Source: Heliopora coerulea
Lineage: Eukaryota; Cnidaria; Anthozoa; Scleralcyonacea; Helioporidae
DNA length: 64,000 nucleotides
Direction: 5' to 3'
NCBI GenBank assembly: GCA_030142905.1
Contig: JASJOG010000149.1
Coordinates: forward strand, 310,001 to 374,000
The position numbers and the translations under genes are program-made. Every line of letters begins with the position of its first letter. The stretch's first letter is position 1. The notes below the pieces were generated by a model. That model made no database searches, was not told the origin of the DNA, and saw nothing but the letters and a program-made list of their open reading frames with translations. Positions 45,377 to 58,400 of the stretch are shown one piece after another.

Positions 45377-47050
45377 TTAAAAAGTACATCTAACTACAGC
45401 AGTTAACCCCCATCGTTCCTTATTCATTGGAGGAAGTTCTTCCCAACTATAATTACAAAACTTAAAACTCTCAACAGAATTTAGAACTTCTTCATCGTCC
45501 TTCCACCCTCCCATAACAACTATTATGTTGTCTACAAGAACAGCTGCACTAAAAACTCTCTCATGTTTCGTTGGTGGTAACATTGTACACTTTCCATTTG
45601 TTATATTATAAACTACAACAGTGTTTAATTTTTTATTGTTCTTGTCACATCCTCCAATAATGATAATGTTGTCTTTCCAGGCAACAGTTGCCATCTTACA
45701 GACAGCAAAAGGCAATGGAGCCAGAGTCTGACAACAGTTGTTAGTAATATCATATAATAACACTGTGTCAAGACAATCATTTGAACTACCTGTTGTTGTT
45801 CCTCCAACAATGACAACCTTGTCACCAAAACATTGTGCACTATGCCATGTTCTTGGTTCTGCCATATGACAAACTAACTGGGAAGAATAAGGAGGAACCA
45901 AACTTACTTTATAGATATCATTAACTGCCTTACCACCTCTTGCACCTCCAAAAATAAATAAATTATTTTCATGAACTACAGTGGTATGTCCAAAGGTCTT
46001 CTGTGGTAACTTGGCAGTAAATTTCTTCCATTGTGCACTTTGTTCCTTCAAGTTCAATATCTCAATACTGTTCAATGCCTCAATACCGTTATTACTCCAC
46101 AACATTCCTCCACAAACAAACATTTGATCTTCATGGACAAACGACAATAAAAAGAGACGTTCTGACGTCATTGGTGGGAGGTGAGTCCACTGTCTTGTTG
46201 TCCAGCTGAACATTTCAACTGATGACTCAGCCCCCCCGCCAGCAACAATTAAATCATTCCTGATGCTCACATTCTGTTCCAAACTTGACACTAGGGAACC
46301 ATGAGAACGAATTGAACTTTGTAGTTGTTGTTTTACATGATCCACTTCCTTCTTAACCTCGTCAATCTCATGCTTTATTTCGCTCATCTGATCCTTCACA
46401 TCACCCATCTGATCCTTCATATCACCCATCTGATCCTTCACATCACCCATCTGATCCTTCATATCACCCATATGACGTGTCAGTTCTCTGCTCAAATTCG
46501 TCACTATTTCTTTTATACTGGATATTTCTTCCCTCACTTTACCCATCTCCGTCCTCGTCACGTAACAATGAAGCTTTCGCTTTCCATACGGTACATCTTT
46601 TCCACATACTTCACATCTTCCCTTACGCAAATTACAATCATTCATCTCGTGCTGTGCTAGATCTTTTCTGCTTACGATCAACTCACAACCATCGTTTGAA
46701 CACTTCACAGCACCAAAGTCGCAATGTTTAACATGCTCTTCAAGCATTCCCACCTTCACAAACTCCGGACAACCTCTCTCAACATTGTCACACTTGATTT
46801 TTAACTGAGAAATGACCTCCGTAATAACTCTTGAACTTCGTAATATTTCTAATGTTAATGGTTCCATACACGTAGGACATCTTTGAGATTCTTTCAGATA
46901 ACGTGTGATACAAGGTTTACAGAAAGAATGTTCATTCTTCACACACTGCATCGGTTGTTTAAGAACATTTAGACATATTGCACAATGAAGGAAATCAGCA
47001 ACATCACTTTCAAAGCGTTGGTCCTCGTATCCACCGTCTGCGCAAGCCAT
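45377..47050 (-). CDS. RING-TRAF zinc finger-Kelch protein, copy R-b
   Basis: Intact 557-residue intronless gene starting at ATG 47,048-47,050 (MACADGGYEDQRF). It has RING (CAIC, EHSFCKPC, CPTC), TRAF zinc fingers (KHCDFGAVKC, CEVCGK), four MGDxKDQ units in the coiled coil, and six Kelch blades (VAGGGA, VCGGML, IFGGAR, IVGGTT, IIGGCD, VMGGWK). Blade 2 has the longer insert GIEALNSIEILNL. It is most similar to L-b and M-b at the N-terminus (ACADGG, ADFLHC), which defines the 'b' lineage, whereas the 'a' copies read ASADGG and TDSLYC. It lies 2.4 kb from the 3' end of NAA25, on the same strand. Confidence 0.9.
   Translation of the reverse strand: MACADGGYEDQRFESDVADFLHCAICLNVLKQPMQCVKNEHSFCKPCITRYLKESQRCPTCMEPLTLEILRSSRVITEVISQLKIKCDNVERGCPEFVKVGMLEEHVKHCDFGAVKCSNDGCELIVSRKDLAQHEMNDCNLRKGRCEVCGKDVPYGKRKLHCYVTRTEMGKVREEISSIKEIVTNLSRELTRHMGDMKDQMGDVKDQMGDMKDQMGDVKDQMSEIKHEIDEVKKEVDHVKQQLQSSIRSHGSLVSSLEQNVSIRNDLIVAGGGAESSVEMFSWTTRQWTHLPPMTSERLFLLSFVHEDQMFVCGGMLWSNNGIEALNSIEILNLKEQSAQWKKFTAKLPQKTFGHTTVVHENNLFIFGGARGGKAVNDIYKVSLVPPYSSQLVCHMAEPRTWHSAQCFGDKVVIVGGTTTGSSNDCLDTVLLYDITNNCCQTLAPLPFAVCKMATVAWKDNIIIIGGCDKNNKKLNTVVVYNITNGKCTMLPPTKHERVFSAAVLVDNIIVVMGGWKDDEEVLNSVESFKFCNYSWEELPPMNKERWGLTAVVRCTF
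46387..46471 (-). repeat. 21-bp coding repeats in R-b coiled coil
   Basis: Four tandem 21-bp units encoding MGDMKDQ/MGDVKDQ alternately, in a different order of Met and Val from R-a. This suggests independent shuffling of units. Confidence 0.85.
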
Positions 47051-49466
47051 CACTCCTTTGCTGGTAAACCGTTTGCCACAGATTTTTAGCAGTGAAACAG
47101 CCTTCGTCCGTCCAACACTTGGTCAGGATCGTTCGATCCGCTGGTAAATGAAAGTTGTTCAATTAAAACAAAATGTCCGCTTCCCCCTCTACACACAGAA
47201 TAGATACTACAGAAGCACCACTTCCGCTTTATGAATTCAATGTTCGGTTTGCACAATTCTTGCGCACTGATGTCCTTGAAAATAAAAAACCGCAAAGTAT
47301 TCTGGTAGTTGTAATCACGTGACGTAATACGGGGAGTCAGCGATTAAGGACTTAAGGAAGAAACTTCAAAAGTTGGAAACTACCGTGACTGATCTCAAAG
47401 AATTCCAACGATTCGAGGAAAGGCCCTTCGTAAGAAAAAGAAACGAAGGTTCTTTGCTTGAAACGTTGGAGTTCTTTGAGATCAGTCGCGGCAGTTTCCA
47501 AACTTTGAACTTTTTGATCTCAGTAAGCCTTATCAAGGTGGCACCGAACCCCGATGTGACGATTTTAGGCAAATAATTGTGTCGATACAACAGTTTGCTG
47601 TACAATTTTGGCCGAGAAGCTATCCCTCAAAAACCTTGCCTATTGTGCCCGACATTCATAAGGTTGAAAATATCCGTTTGGAGACGCGGTACCAAGGACA
47701 GCATCCACTAGGGATCACTATTGATTTGGAAGTATGCTGTTGCTCGAGGAAACTACCCACTCCGGAACACTTTACGGTGACACACACTATCCCGTGTGAC
47801 ACTTGCAGAACATTCTGATGCGGTAAGAGAGTGTAAAAGGAAATTTCGAACATCATAACATCGTTATTTTAGCTCACATCAATACCTAGAAATATTAACA
47901 AATTACTCTGTTATTAAAGTATATTCAAAAATATTTCCACGTCCATAAAGCCCGTCACAGTAAAATGATGGTATTCCCAACAATCTGTGATAGTCTGTAA
48001 TTTCTAATAGTCCTCATTATGGACTACTGTTCAGTTTTATTTTACAAGAATGTTAAATATTTAGCAGTCATGAAAGATAAAAGAATGCGGGACTACAGAA
48101 TTTCTTCTAATCAGTTCTATCAAAATCAGTAGGCTGTTCATCACCGTAAAAAACGACGCAGCAATAACAAGCCTAACGGAGAGGAATGTAACCACGTGAC
48201 AAAAAGAATTTGAATATTTGATCTTGGCGGGACTAGGTTATTAAATATGGCAATGTTCCAAGTAACAAGAAAAGGAAGGAAATTCTAAAATAAAACAGCC
48301 TTACATTGGTCTCCAGGGGCCCATTTAGACGGAGGCACACCGGACGTGAGCCTCCTTTTTTGACTAGTTGTCATGTGACTTTTTGCTTGGTTACAAAACA
48401 CAAGCATTAAACTTGTCGACCACCAAGAAGATTGATGATGATTTTCAAGGTGAATCAAGACAAACAGCAAAGGAAAGAAAGAGTGAGTAAAAGAAATTCA
48501 GGTTCAAAAAAACACCGAAAACGACTGTAGGATAAAAATTCCTCTCCTAAAAGCCCAGATTGTGACATGAATTTGTAAAAAGTTTTGCACCCTTATTTCT
48601 CAAAATTTTGTACTCGCCCCAGGTCTCCGTCACCATAAAACACTTTTAGTTGTAAATACCTTTTACTATTATCACGTGGTTACACTTCTTTCCACTGGCC
48701 GAACCTTTCCGTTGGTATTCCCTTCCGTGGGCGCGTCATTTCTTTCAGGCGTGACAAGCACATTACTGATTTTGGTAATATTACTGTAAATTTTTACAAA
48801 GTTCTATCCTATTCCACGAAGCTTTAAAAATTGTCTTTTCTGGTGTCGTTGGTCGTGGTCCAGTTCGGTCCAGTTTTTACTTTCATTCTTATGTTGTTTC
48901 ACCAGTTCGATACACGGGAGAGCAGTGTCCTATTACAAATATGAATCTTTGTTGAGCAACGACCACCTGCATACAGCCAGTTACGGGTCCCGTTTGGTCT
49001 TAATAGATAATATCCTCATAGTTAAAAATTTCCTTCATCAAAAGCTGTTAAAGATCTGTTTGGATAAGCTCATTACTAAAGTCGGGAAGCTAGTTGACAT
49101 CAGATATAGCCATCAGGGTAGAGAACATTCTGTATGAGGTAGTTCGGACGTAATGTAAATTTTGCGCATGTTCTTTTAAACATTTTAGAGTACGAGATGT
49201 GACTCGACAGTACATCACCTATGGACGCACGCAAGGTCATATCGGCAGTAGGTGATGGGAAAGTATAACGACGATTTTTAGCCTTTTAAAGCCTGCAAAT
49301 TTTTTCTTTTCTTTATTGTTCTCCTCCTTTTTGCTTTGTCCATTTGTTTTTCGTTCTAAAGGTGTCCTTCCTATAATAAACTGGATGTTAAAGCGTTAAT
49401 TGAGGTCTTTGTTACCATGTCAAAGTTACCTCAATAATTAGGGTTTCCAGGACATTCACTTTTTAT
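47051..49466. other. Upstream flank of R-b and 3' spacer of NAA25
   Basis: Contains the conserved TGACGTAATACGGGG block (about 47,318), the hairpin at 47,373-47,501 and about 2 kb of spacer that has been copied into units L and M. Short open frames here (for example 47,373-47,576 across the hairpin) are not kept in all copies. No gene is supported. Confidence 0.45.
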
Positions 49467-52400
49467 TCAAGTTGAAACTCCTTTTAGAAAGTCGACCTTC
49501 TGTTTCATGACATCCGAGATCTCTTGGAGAGAAACTTTGTAGCTGGACTGCATTTTCTCCCAGATTTCTGTCAACAGTGAACTATCAGTCTACAAGGAAA
49601 CACGAAGACAGAACCAATTTAGGTTTTTATACAGAATATCACCTAAAAACTCCCCAGACGGAGAATGCAGTACCTCGTCGTGAACGTTAATGTTCTGAAG
49701 ATAAATTGGAAAGGTGTTCATTCTGATGAGGAAAAAAACAAGCTGCAATGAGGAGCAAAATGTGTCGAGACAATCGTTCTTACAGAAGGTGAACTGTCAC
49801 TAAGTCTAGAATGGTTTCTCTGATTTTCCCTTCCTCCCCCTCCTTAGCAGTGTTGGTCAAGCAGATAAATTTGATATGTCCGGCAATCAGCCATAACAGG
49901 AGATCAACACTAGTATAGGGGGAGGGAAAGTGAGGGACAAAGATAGCCTTTTACGACCCTGTTTTAATTTACTTTCGTGTCTGAAAGCCAATTAAAACAG
50001 AGAGTTCATAAATGTCTCAATCATTTTGCACGAGATTGTAGGTTGAAATGATTGCTTCTACCTGCTTATATAGTTCATTCAAATCAAGTGTTATTGATTC
50101 CTCTGTTAAATGCAAAGTTTGTTCCTCCAAGAGTTGACTGTAAATCTGAGAAACCATTGAGGTGAGTGATTGGACAAATGATCTGAACACGTCGGAGAGT
50201 TCTTTCTACGAGAAAGAGAGAGGAAATTAGGCAACACACATTTAATTGTAAAAGATCTATGAAGGTAAACACAACAACGTATGAACGAACGAAATAACAA
50301 ACGAACGAATGAGTGAACGAACGAATGAGCGAACGAACAAGCGAGCGAACGAGTGAAAGAAGAAACGGGTGAAAGAAGAAACGGACGGGCAAGCGGTCGA
50401 ACGAACGTGGCAACGAACTAACGAGCTCGCGAACGAGTGAACGAACGAACGAACGCACGAGCGATCAAACGATTGATCGATCGGGTGAGAAAGTCCCTAA
50501 AAATGAACATATAGTTGTATTCGTTTCCGTAAACAATATATATTCGCGTCAAGCCATTATTTGATAAACAAAGTCATTGTTTACCTTGTCTGGCGATAGC
50601 ATCTTTTTCTTTTTCTTGCTTCTTGACATTTGCGTGATTTTCAAAATAAGATTTCGAAAGCAAGCGACAAATATAAGAACAATACTTATAGCCTGTGGGA
50701 TGAAATAAAATGAAGTGATATCACGGTGAAAGGGGAAAATTCACAAAAAAGTCAAAGACGAAAGGAAGACCATCGAATTGACGAGCAGACATAGGAAAGA
50801 AAGGGCGAGCAGGCAGCAGAAGGACTAACTGAGGGAAGAAAGAACAGATACGTGAAAGAAGGAAAACCCAACTTAACTAAAACTAAAAAAAGATACCTCC
50901 AACAAAAGGACTAACGGTTCAACAACATTTCCGTTAAAAATTTTCTTTTCCTTATCGTCCACTGTAAGCGTTTTCAAACACGTGTTAACATTATCTGTCA
51001 AAATAAGTGAAGGAAATCTCCTTCAGAATAAGTATTTTGTACGAGGTTAAAACTTAAACGACATACACACTAGAATAATGAAAACTTACTCATATTTTAA
51101 CAACTCTAATGATCCAAGACCGCAGGAGTTGCACGTTTAACCTGAATTAATGATTTTTCTATTCAATGAAGATGTTTTTGTGAACTTGTCAAGACTGTGT
51201 AAGGAAAAGGGCTTCTGTTAAGTGTCTTACAGATTAGTTTGTAAAGAACTTCGCCAAGTTCGTACGATATGCCGATTATTTAATATTTTGTATTAGAAAG
51301 AGGATGCTTATAGCCTTGTCAGTATTCAATATCAAATTATATACAATACTAGTAGCTTCGTTGGTAGAATTATCTTTGATATAGATATAAAGAAGGTAGA
51401 ATTATCTTTGATATTCAAAGCTATATAGATAGCTTTGAATATCACCAATAGCCTCATTGATAATCGGTATCAAATGATATAGAGTACTAGTAACTTCATC
51501 AGAATTCTGTATCAAATGATACTGATCACTAACAGCCTGATCAATATTCTGTATCAAAATATACAAACCTAACGAAGTTGTTTTGATTTTACAATATTGT
51601 CCAAGTGATAAAATGCTGTCGTCTAAATCTGCACAGAACCGATTGAACTATTAAACTGAATGACTGAATAAAATTACCGGACAAAATACTCGCAGCAAAC
51701 GTGAAATCCTTCTTAATTATGTCCACATATTCTTTAACCCTATCACCTAAACAGAACAGGAGATTAATGAAATAATTCATACGTTTAATGAAGTCGATAA
51801 ATATGAGTACAGTACAAACAAACACGTTATGATGGAATAGGTTTAGAAACAAAACCTATTTGCATTAAACTTGATTGCATCACTGATCCACTTACAGTTA
51901 TTATAACAATTGTAAATATTCTTAGTGATCTATAGCATCGCTAAGAAAATTTTCATTTATTATCGTAATTATAACCATTCCTACGTATGGTAAGTATGTA
52001 ATGAAAGTAATTCTTCACGATATCCGTACCACCACGGTGTATTTCAAAAGGGTTAGCTAGAAAACCTTAGTTCTCTTTCTAAATGGTGGTGAAAAGACCA
52101 AAACTAAATACAACGCTATAACTTGAGTACCTTGTCCGGGTTGTTGTGTCACGTGATATAACACTGGCGTTACTTTCAACAAACACAGCAATAATTTATC
52201 ATAAGATCCATTCAGAAATGGCTTCCACCTAGTCGGTAAGGGACCACATACGGGAAACTAAAATAAAGAAATTAAAGGACAACAACTAAGTGAAGATTTA
52301 ATGTCCTCGGTCCTCAACTAGAGCTTCTCCCCACATTTTCCAGCAACTAAAGGAACAATAAATCCCTTCATTTTTGCTTTCCCGAGTTGCCAAAACATTC

Positions 52401-55400
52401 CTTGACTGAATAATTTATGACAGATTAAGGAACAAACGTCCGGAGAGGACGGATGATCGGGCGAAGAGCCGGACTTACGGTGCAGCGACGGACAAACAAG
52501 CGGACAGGAGCACAGAGGAGTAGAGGGAGGATAGGACAAAGCCAATTAAGGACGAAGCCAACAAAGGACGAAAGCACGGAGTATTAGGAAGGACAAACGG
52601 CCGGATGACAGTCGGGGTGACGGAGGGATAGGCAGAAGAAGAGAAGTAAAGATGGATGGATGGACGGACGAAAGAATGAACGACCAACAAACCAATCAAC
52701 AAATTAACAAATAAAAAAATTAAAAATAATAAGAATTCACTCCACCCTACTTTTACATTCGTGACCCCACAACTGGCTGCTTTACTCAAAATATCTTGAA
52801 GCTCTTCCAAGGCAGTTGTAAATTTCGTTGACGGATCAACACCATTTGAACTGTTAGCGTTCGGGGCCGGGGACGCTGTGTGATTGTTGACTATATTTTC
52901 GTTTGTAGTTGAAGTATTTTCACTTGACAACAAAATTACAAGTTGACCAAGAGCTCGGATAATTAACACACGTAATTGTAACCATAGAATCTGGAAATAA
53001 ACAACGAACAATCTGATCAAAGTTTACTAGGCACGACTGTAGAATGAAATGAACTTCTGGTGAACTACATTACCAGGGTTTGTGTAGTTTTTTTTTAATT
53101 ACAAATCAAAGATCAAACAAAAAGTTGAAAGACAACTAAAACAACCACATTGAGATGTTTCTTAATGCTGAAAAATACAGAAAAACAAAATTTTTGAAAA
53201 TTCAGGTAGTAAAAATGTTAAAGGTATTAAAACTGAACGTTTCCGACCCATAAGATCATAATCAGATCACTTTGATGATGATCTTATTGATCGAAAACTT
53301 TCAGTTTTAATATCTTAAACATTTTTACCTCCTGAATTTTTACATTTTCATTCGGCGATTAGGTCTATTAAAATTTTGAAAAATTACATCACAAACAGTT
53401 TCAGGACGACCTACCTCGTGTTGAAAGGACGTCCTTTTCATTTCTTCGGATAACTGTCTTGAAATGAGAATGAAGTATGTCAGCAAAATTGATAGTTCTT
53501 CACAGATTATTAGAGTTTAAATCCTTTTCTTGAAAATGGTAGAAAATGATAGAGATGATAGCGTTGTTTATTTTGAGCCAGTTTTAAAAAATAAGATTAA
53601 TTCCAATGAAGGGCTTTTTCTCGAAATGTCAGAACCTTGTCCTCACGTTTTTCACTCACATCAACACATCAGTGGTACAAGCACAACCACTGACCAGTTT
53701 TAGGATTTCCACCACAAGTATTACCATCATTTCCAGCATCATCACTACTTCAACATCAAGCAACATTACTGCGGCTACCACCACAGTACCACGATCACTA
53801 GTCCAACCATCACCAGTGTAACCACTATCGCTACACTAAGCAGCTCAACTACCTCAATCAATTTAACGTTCCAGTTACCACCAACAGGACCACAACCATC
53901 ACCACCATTTCTAACCCATCAACACCATTTCTACCCCATCACCACCATTTCTACCCCATCACCACCATTTCTACCCCATCACCACCATTTCTACCCCATC
54001 ACCACCATTTCTACCCCATCACCACCATTTCTACCCCATCACCACCATTTCTATCCCATCATCACCATTTCTACCCCATAACCACCATTTCTACCCTATC
54101 ACCACCATTCCTACCCCATCACCACCATTTCTAATCCATCACTATTAAAACAGTGGTCGTTACATACCTGTCTGATCTATTCCACGACACCAAGATGTCT
54201 AAATCCCTGTTGTCGCGAAGTTTATCTGTCCAATCTTCTACACATAATGAACACACAAATAATCAGCGTAACACGTTTCGCCAGTTAAGCCCTGGAGACT
54301 TGAGTTTCAAAGTTCTTCGTAGGGAAAACTGAAAACTCTTAAGGAAGATATCTTTTGCCGCTACCGATCAAATAATCCACTTAAAAACAAGGTATTCTTG
54401 TGAACGACCATTCTTTTATTTAATTCTTGTGCTGTTATCAAAACCAGTCGTTGTTACGTCCCTTGCCAGGTCAAGCTGAATATGAACTGGCTGTGTAACT
54501 AATCACCATAAACAATATCGAGACGAGTTTACATTATCACCGATATCAAACGTCTGGATTTTTTTTAATCAAAAGTGTCTATTTTGCCAAAAATTTTTTA
54601 AACTTACTTGAGTGTGGACAGCATTCCGCTAATTTCTTATCAACAAACAGTTCTTGTATTGAGGATAAGCTATAATAGAAAACACAATGAAATCAAAGCA
54701 TACAGAGTTACATCTAAAAGAATTGACTACGTGGGTTAGGGATGGGACACCGAGGATCGTCGAGGACTACGGGTCCCACGAAAATCAAGTATTGTGAGCC
54801 CTTGTATTCCCTTTCCGCTCCTTACGTACGTGCCCTGGAATAGCTTGAGTCAAACACTTTCCTGAGTATTTAAGTTTCTGCTTACAGGAACCGATACTTC
54901 ATGAAAAAATCGAGATAAAAATGTGACTTAATTTGTGCATCACATCTCGGATGATTTTTCTTCGTTTTTTCCTTATGAATTATTAACGAGTTTGAAAATT
55001 ACTAATCAAACGCAGCTTACCTGTTGGCTGACAGAACGACTTCTAGGAATTTTTCTTCATAAAGTACGCTCGCATTCGTGAATGAATTTTCTAGCCTTTC
55101 CTTGAAATTGATTATTTCGAAAATCTAGCAAGAAATTGAAAACCCTGCAATGACCATGTGGTGTTGTTTGATTTAAAAGATTTGAGTCAATCCCGAATTT
55201 TAATTACCTTTTCAAACGAACCATATTTATAAGATGCTATAATATATTCAGGGGTCTAAAATTGAACGTAAAAATTGGCAAGATTACAATAGCACTACTG
55301 CCTAAATCAAGCTATTTACGTATGTATGAATAAGATGAGAAAATGTGAGTGCGCCATTGAACGTGTTAAAAAAAACAACTTTGTTCATCTCTATATCTAT

Positions 55401-58400
55401 CCTCATATAAGCTTATATCTATTCACATATATATCTATATCTATCCACATATGTATCTATATCTATCCACATTTCTATCTATATCTATCCACATATATAT
55501 ATCTATATCCATCCACATATACATCTATATCTATCCACATATACATCTATATCTGTCCACAAATACAGGGTCCGCCAAAAAATGTATACACACATTGCCC
55601 CGTCTCTGTGTATACACACATTAACAGTTACCGTCTATGGACCCACAGAGACGGGGCAATGTGTGTATACATTTTTTTGGCGGACCCTGTATATATGTAT
55701 CTATCCACATATATATCTATATATATCCACATAAATATCTATATATATTCCAATAAATATCCATATAAATCCACACATACATATCTGTATTTATGCACTT
55801 ATCTCAATCACCCTTACAAACTGCTAACTACTGTTACAAATACTGTGAACGTCAATCGTTAAAGTCCATTATTTTCCAATGAAACAGTTTTCTTACAAAA
55901 ATACAGTAAGCTGTCGTCTTACATCTTTTTTATTCGAATGATAAAGTTTCAAAGTTAATCCGTACAGAGCCATGGCGGACTCAAAATGACCCAACGTTTC
56001 AACGTATCTTGTAATGTTATATCTGAACAAAAATAGAAAAAAAGAAGACAGACTATTACATGGTTGTGGCAGCGAGCGGTCCGAGTAAGGAAATCCTGCG
56101 ATTTGATTGGTTCATAAGCGGTCGGATATTTCCCGTATTGACCGCTCAGGGAAGGAGATTTGAAAAAAGCTTGCTAATGGTGTAATTTCACTACTACCAG
56201 ACGCCACGCTCGGTCAATAAGTAAGAAGTATATTAGTTAAACTGCCACTAAAATAGACAAAAGCGACGGAAATCTTACACGTCGTGTGCGAAGTTAAATG
56301 GGATACGAAACTTGAAAAAGCACATAAAAATTGGTTGTGATAGGCAAACACGCTAACGGGGTGTTCATGAGGAGACGAGCCAGCTCTCTTTGTCGGGCTA
56401 GTCCTAGTAAGAGAGCTAGTCCTAGTAAGAGGGCTGGATTTCACGTCGCGTTTACATGGGAATTTTCTGGCCTTTCTAGAAGGGCTGGATCTAGCATGCG
56501 TGCGTTGTAGGAGGGCCAGCCCTTCTGAGTGTGTTTACATGGAAAATCTGCAGCTCTCCTAGGTGAGACCTCCAATAATGCATAGAGAGATCTCGCTTAG
56601 GAACGGTGGCCCTCCTCACATGTAAACAAAAACAAATTTTACAAGGGAATGCACTGGGAGGCGAGATCTCGGCAAAAAAGGCCAGCCCTACTGGGAAGGC
56701 TGGTTCACTTCATTATAAACACCACCGAAGGAAAGCCAGCCGACTGATGCACAAGTGTACATTTTAATGACCTTTAGTGAATTAAGCTAAAAAGAACAAC
56801 TATGATCGAAGAGACTTCTAGTTAAAACGTTGATGAAATGCAGGACACGTTCAATTTTATCCTTACCCTAAGGTATCAAGTGCGATGTGTTTGAGTTCCA
56901 TACCATTCATGTAAGTGACACATGGCCCAACAGCACCTATAGTATGGGTGAAATAACACAACTCTTCGCAAATGTTTTCCTGTCTCTGAAGTTGCACTTG
57001 GTTAAACGTCTTGTCATCGCATGCAAAGGTAAGGCTCAAGCAAATAATCGCTGGATCAACTCACCAACTAAACAGTAAATTCTAGACACAAGTAACTTGA
57101 ACTGAAAATTGGATGGGCTACTTTTAAGAGCGCTTTCTAGAGTGATCAGGACACGATGCCACGAACTAGAATGATCTGAGAAGAATATGACATGTGAGAG
57201 GTTGAAAAATGATTGGAAGATGCTTCACTTCGTAGGGTTTTGTTTACTGACTCAACTTTAAAATGCTGGGTGACAGTTAGGTCAGCTAAAATTAGGCCTG
57301 TAATTATACAATATCCCACAGCACGCCTCCATTTCGATACCTTCGTAACAATGCAAGATACGATACAAACAAGAGGGCTCATGACTTTGTACAGGCGACA
57401 CATTGAGTTAGCCGTGCCTGGTGTACGTTTCTCATGTTCGTTGATTTGAATTCGAGCAGCACAATGTTTGCTCTTTGTTTCAAGATCACTTCTTTCCGTT
57501 TGCAAGCTGATGAGTCCGGAAATTGTTCGCAATAGAAACCGCAACAAATTGTCGACAAAGTAGTAATGAACAAACTATTTCTTCTTTTCACCTGACTTCT
57601 CACAACAATCCAGCATCAAATGTGCGGCGAGCAAGGCGTAGTCATCACTGTACTGAAAATCAGTAGCAAGTAAATCTTTCCCTGGCCAAAGAGAAAGAGT
57701 AGAATTGTTCATTATGACACGAGATATATCATAACTAAATAGTTAAACAGATACCTTTAGCAATATAGTTACGGAAAAGAAACGCATTTTTATAAATAGT
57801 TTAATAATTTTTTATATATAATTTTTTTTAAATTTTACAATGCTCATTTTCTCAAAACCGTCTTGAAATTTGAGCATCAAAAGTTTTGAAAGCAAGTTTA
57901 TAATTTGTTTTTTTCACAGGATTAAGGCAGTCGACAACTTCACTTGACGGAAAAATGAATAACTGAGTGACCTAACAAGTGAATGATTGAAGGGATAAGT
58001 AAATTAGTGAATTAATGAAAAATGTATAAATGAAGTGAGTAGGTGAGGGGGTACAAAAAACCAAATAATTTCTCATCTGTTTTTATCTTTTTAGCATTTA
58101 CTGAAGCCTTATCCTTCCTCACCATATTGCAGACCATCTTTATGTAACGACATATAGTGTTTTGCCAATGAAATTTTTTCTTCTGATGACAAACTGAGGT
58201 GATTGCCAAGATATCGTGACAATTTTTCAACAGTAATCTTCCGTGACATAGTCTTTATCTAAAGTTATAAAAGCATCCAAAATTAAAATCATATACAGGT
58301 TACAAGATAGAGAAGTTGTGTACAAGTAACTTGATTTGATTATATAAAGAGAAGCTGGAAAAGGAGAAGAAAACATGAATTCATTTTGGGCTTTTTAACT

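Noticed and set aside
50084..50458. 124-codon frame rich in RSLVRSL repeats.
   Set aside because: Generated by the GAAC-type microsatellite and reading antisense-phase through NAA25 exon 27.
52318..52545. Minus frame ending GMFWQLGKAKMKGFIVPL as a possible extra NAA25 exon.
   Set aside because: Exons 22 and 23 join in phase without it, and it would introduce a stop. Not kept in the unit L copy.
53901..54140. CRISPR array.
   Set aside because: Units are directly adjacent with no spacers and lie in an animal gene intron, so this is a minisatellite.
55326..55862. 178-codon plus frame of YLSTYIS-like repeats.
   Set aside because: Product of the TATCTATCCACATA microsatellite plus the hairpin MITE inside an intron.
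57146..57547. 133-codon minus frame with LLRTISGLISLQ, superficially like NAA25.
   Set aside because: It sits in the intron between exons 13 and 14. The true exon 14 is 57,175-57,065 in another frame and joins its neighbours in phase.
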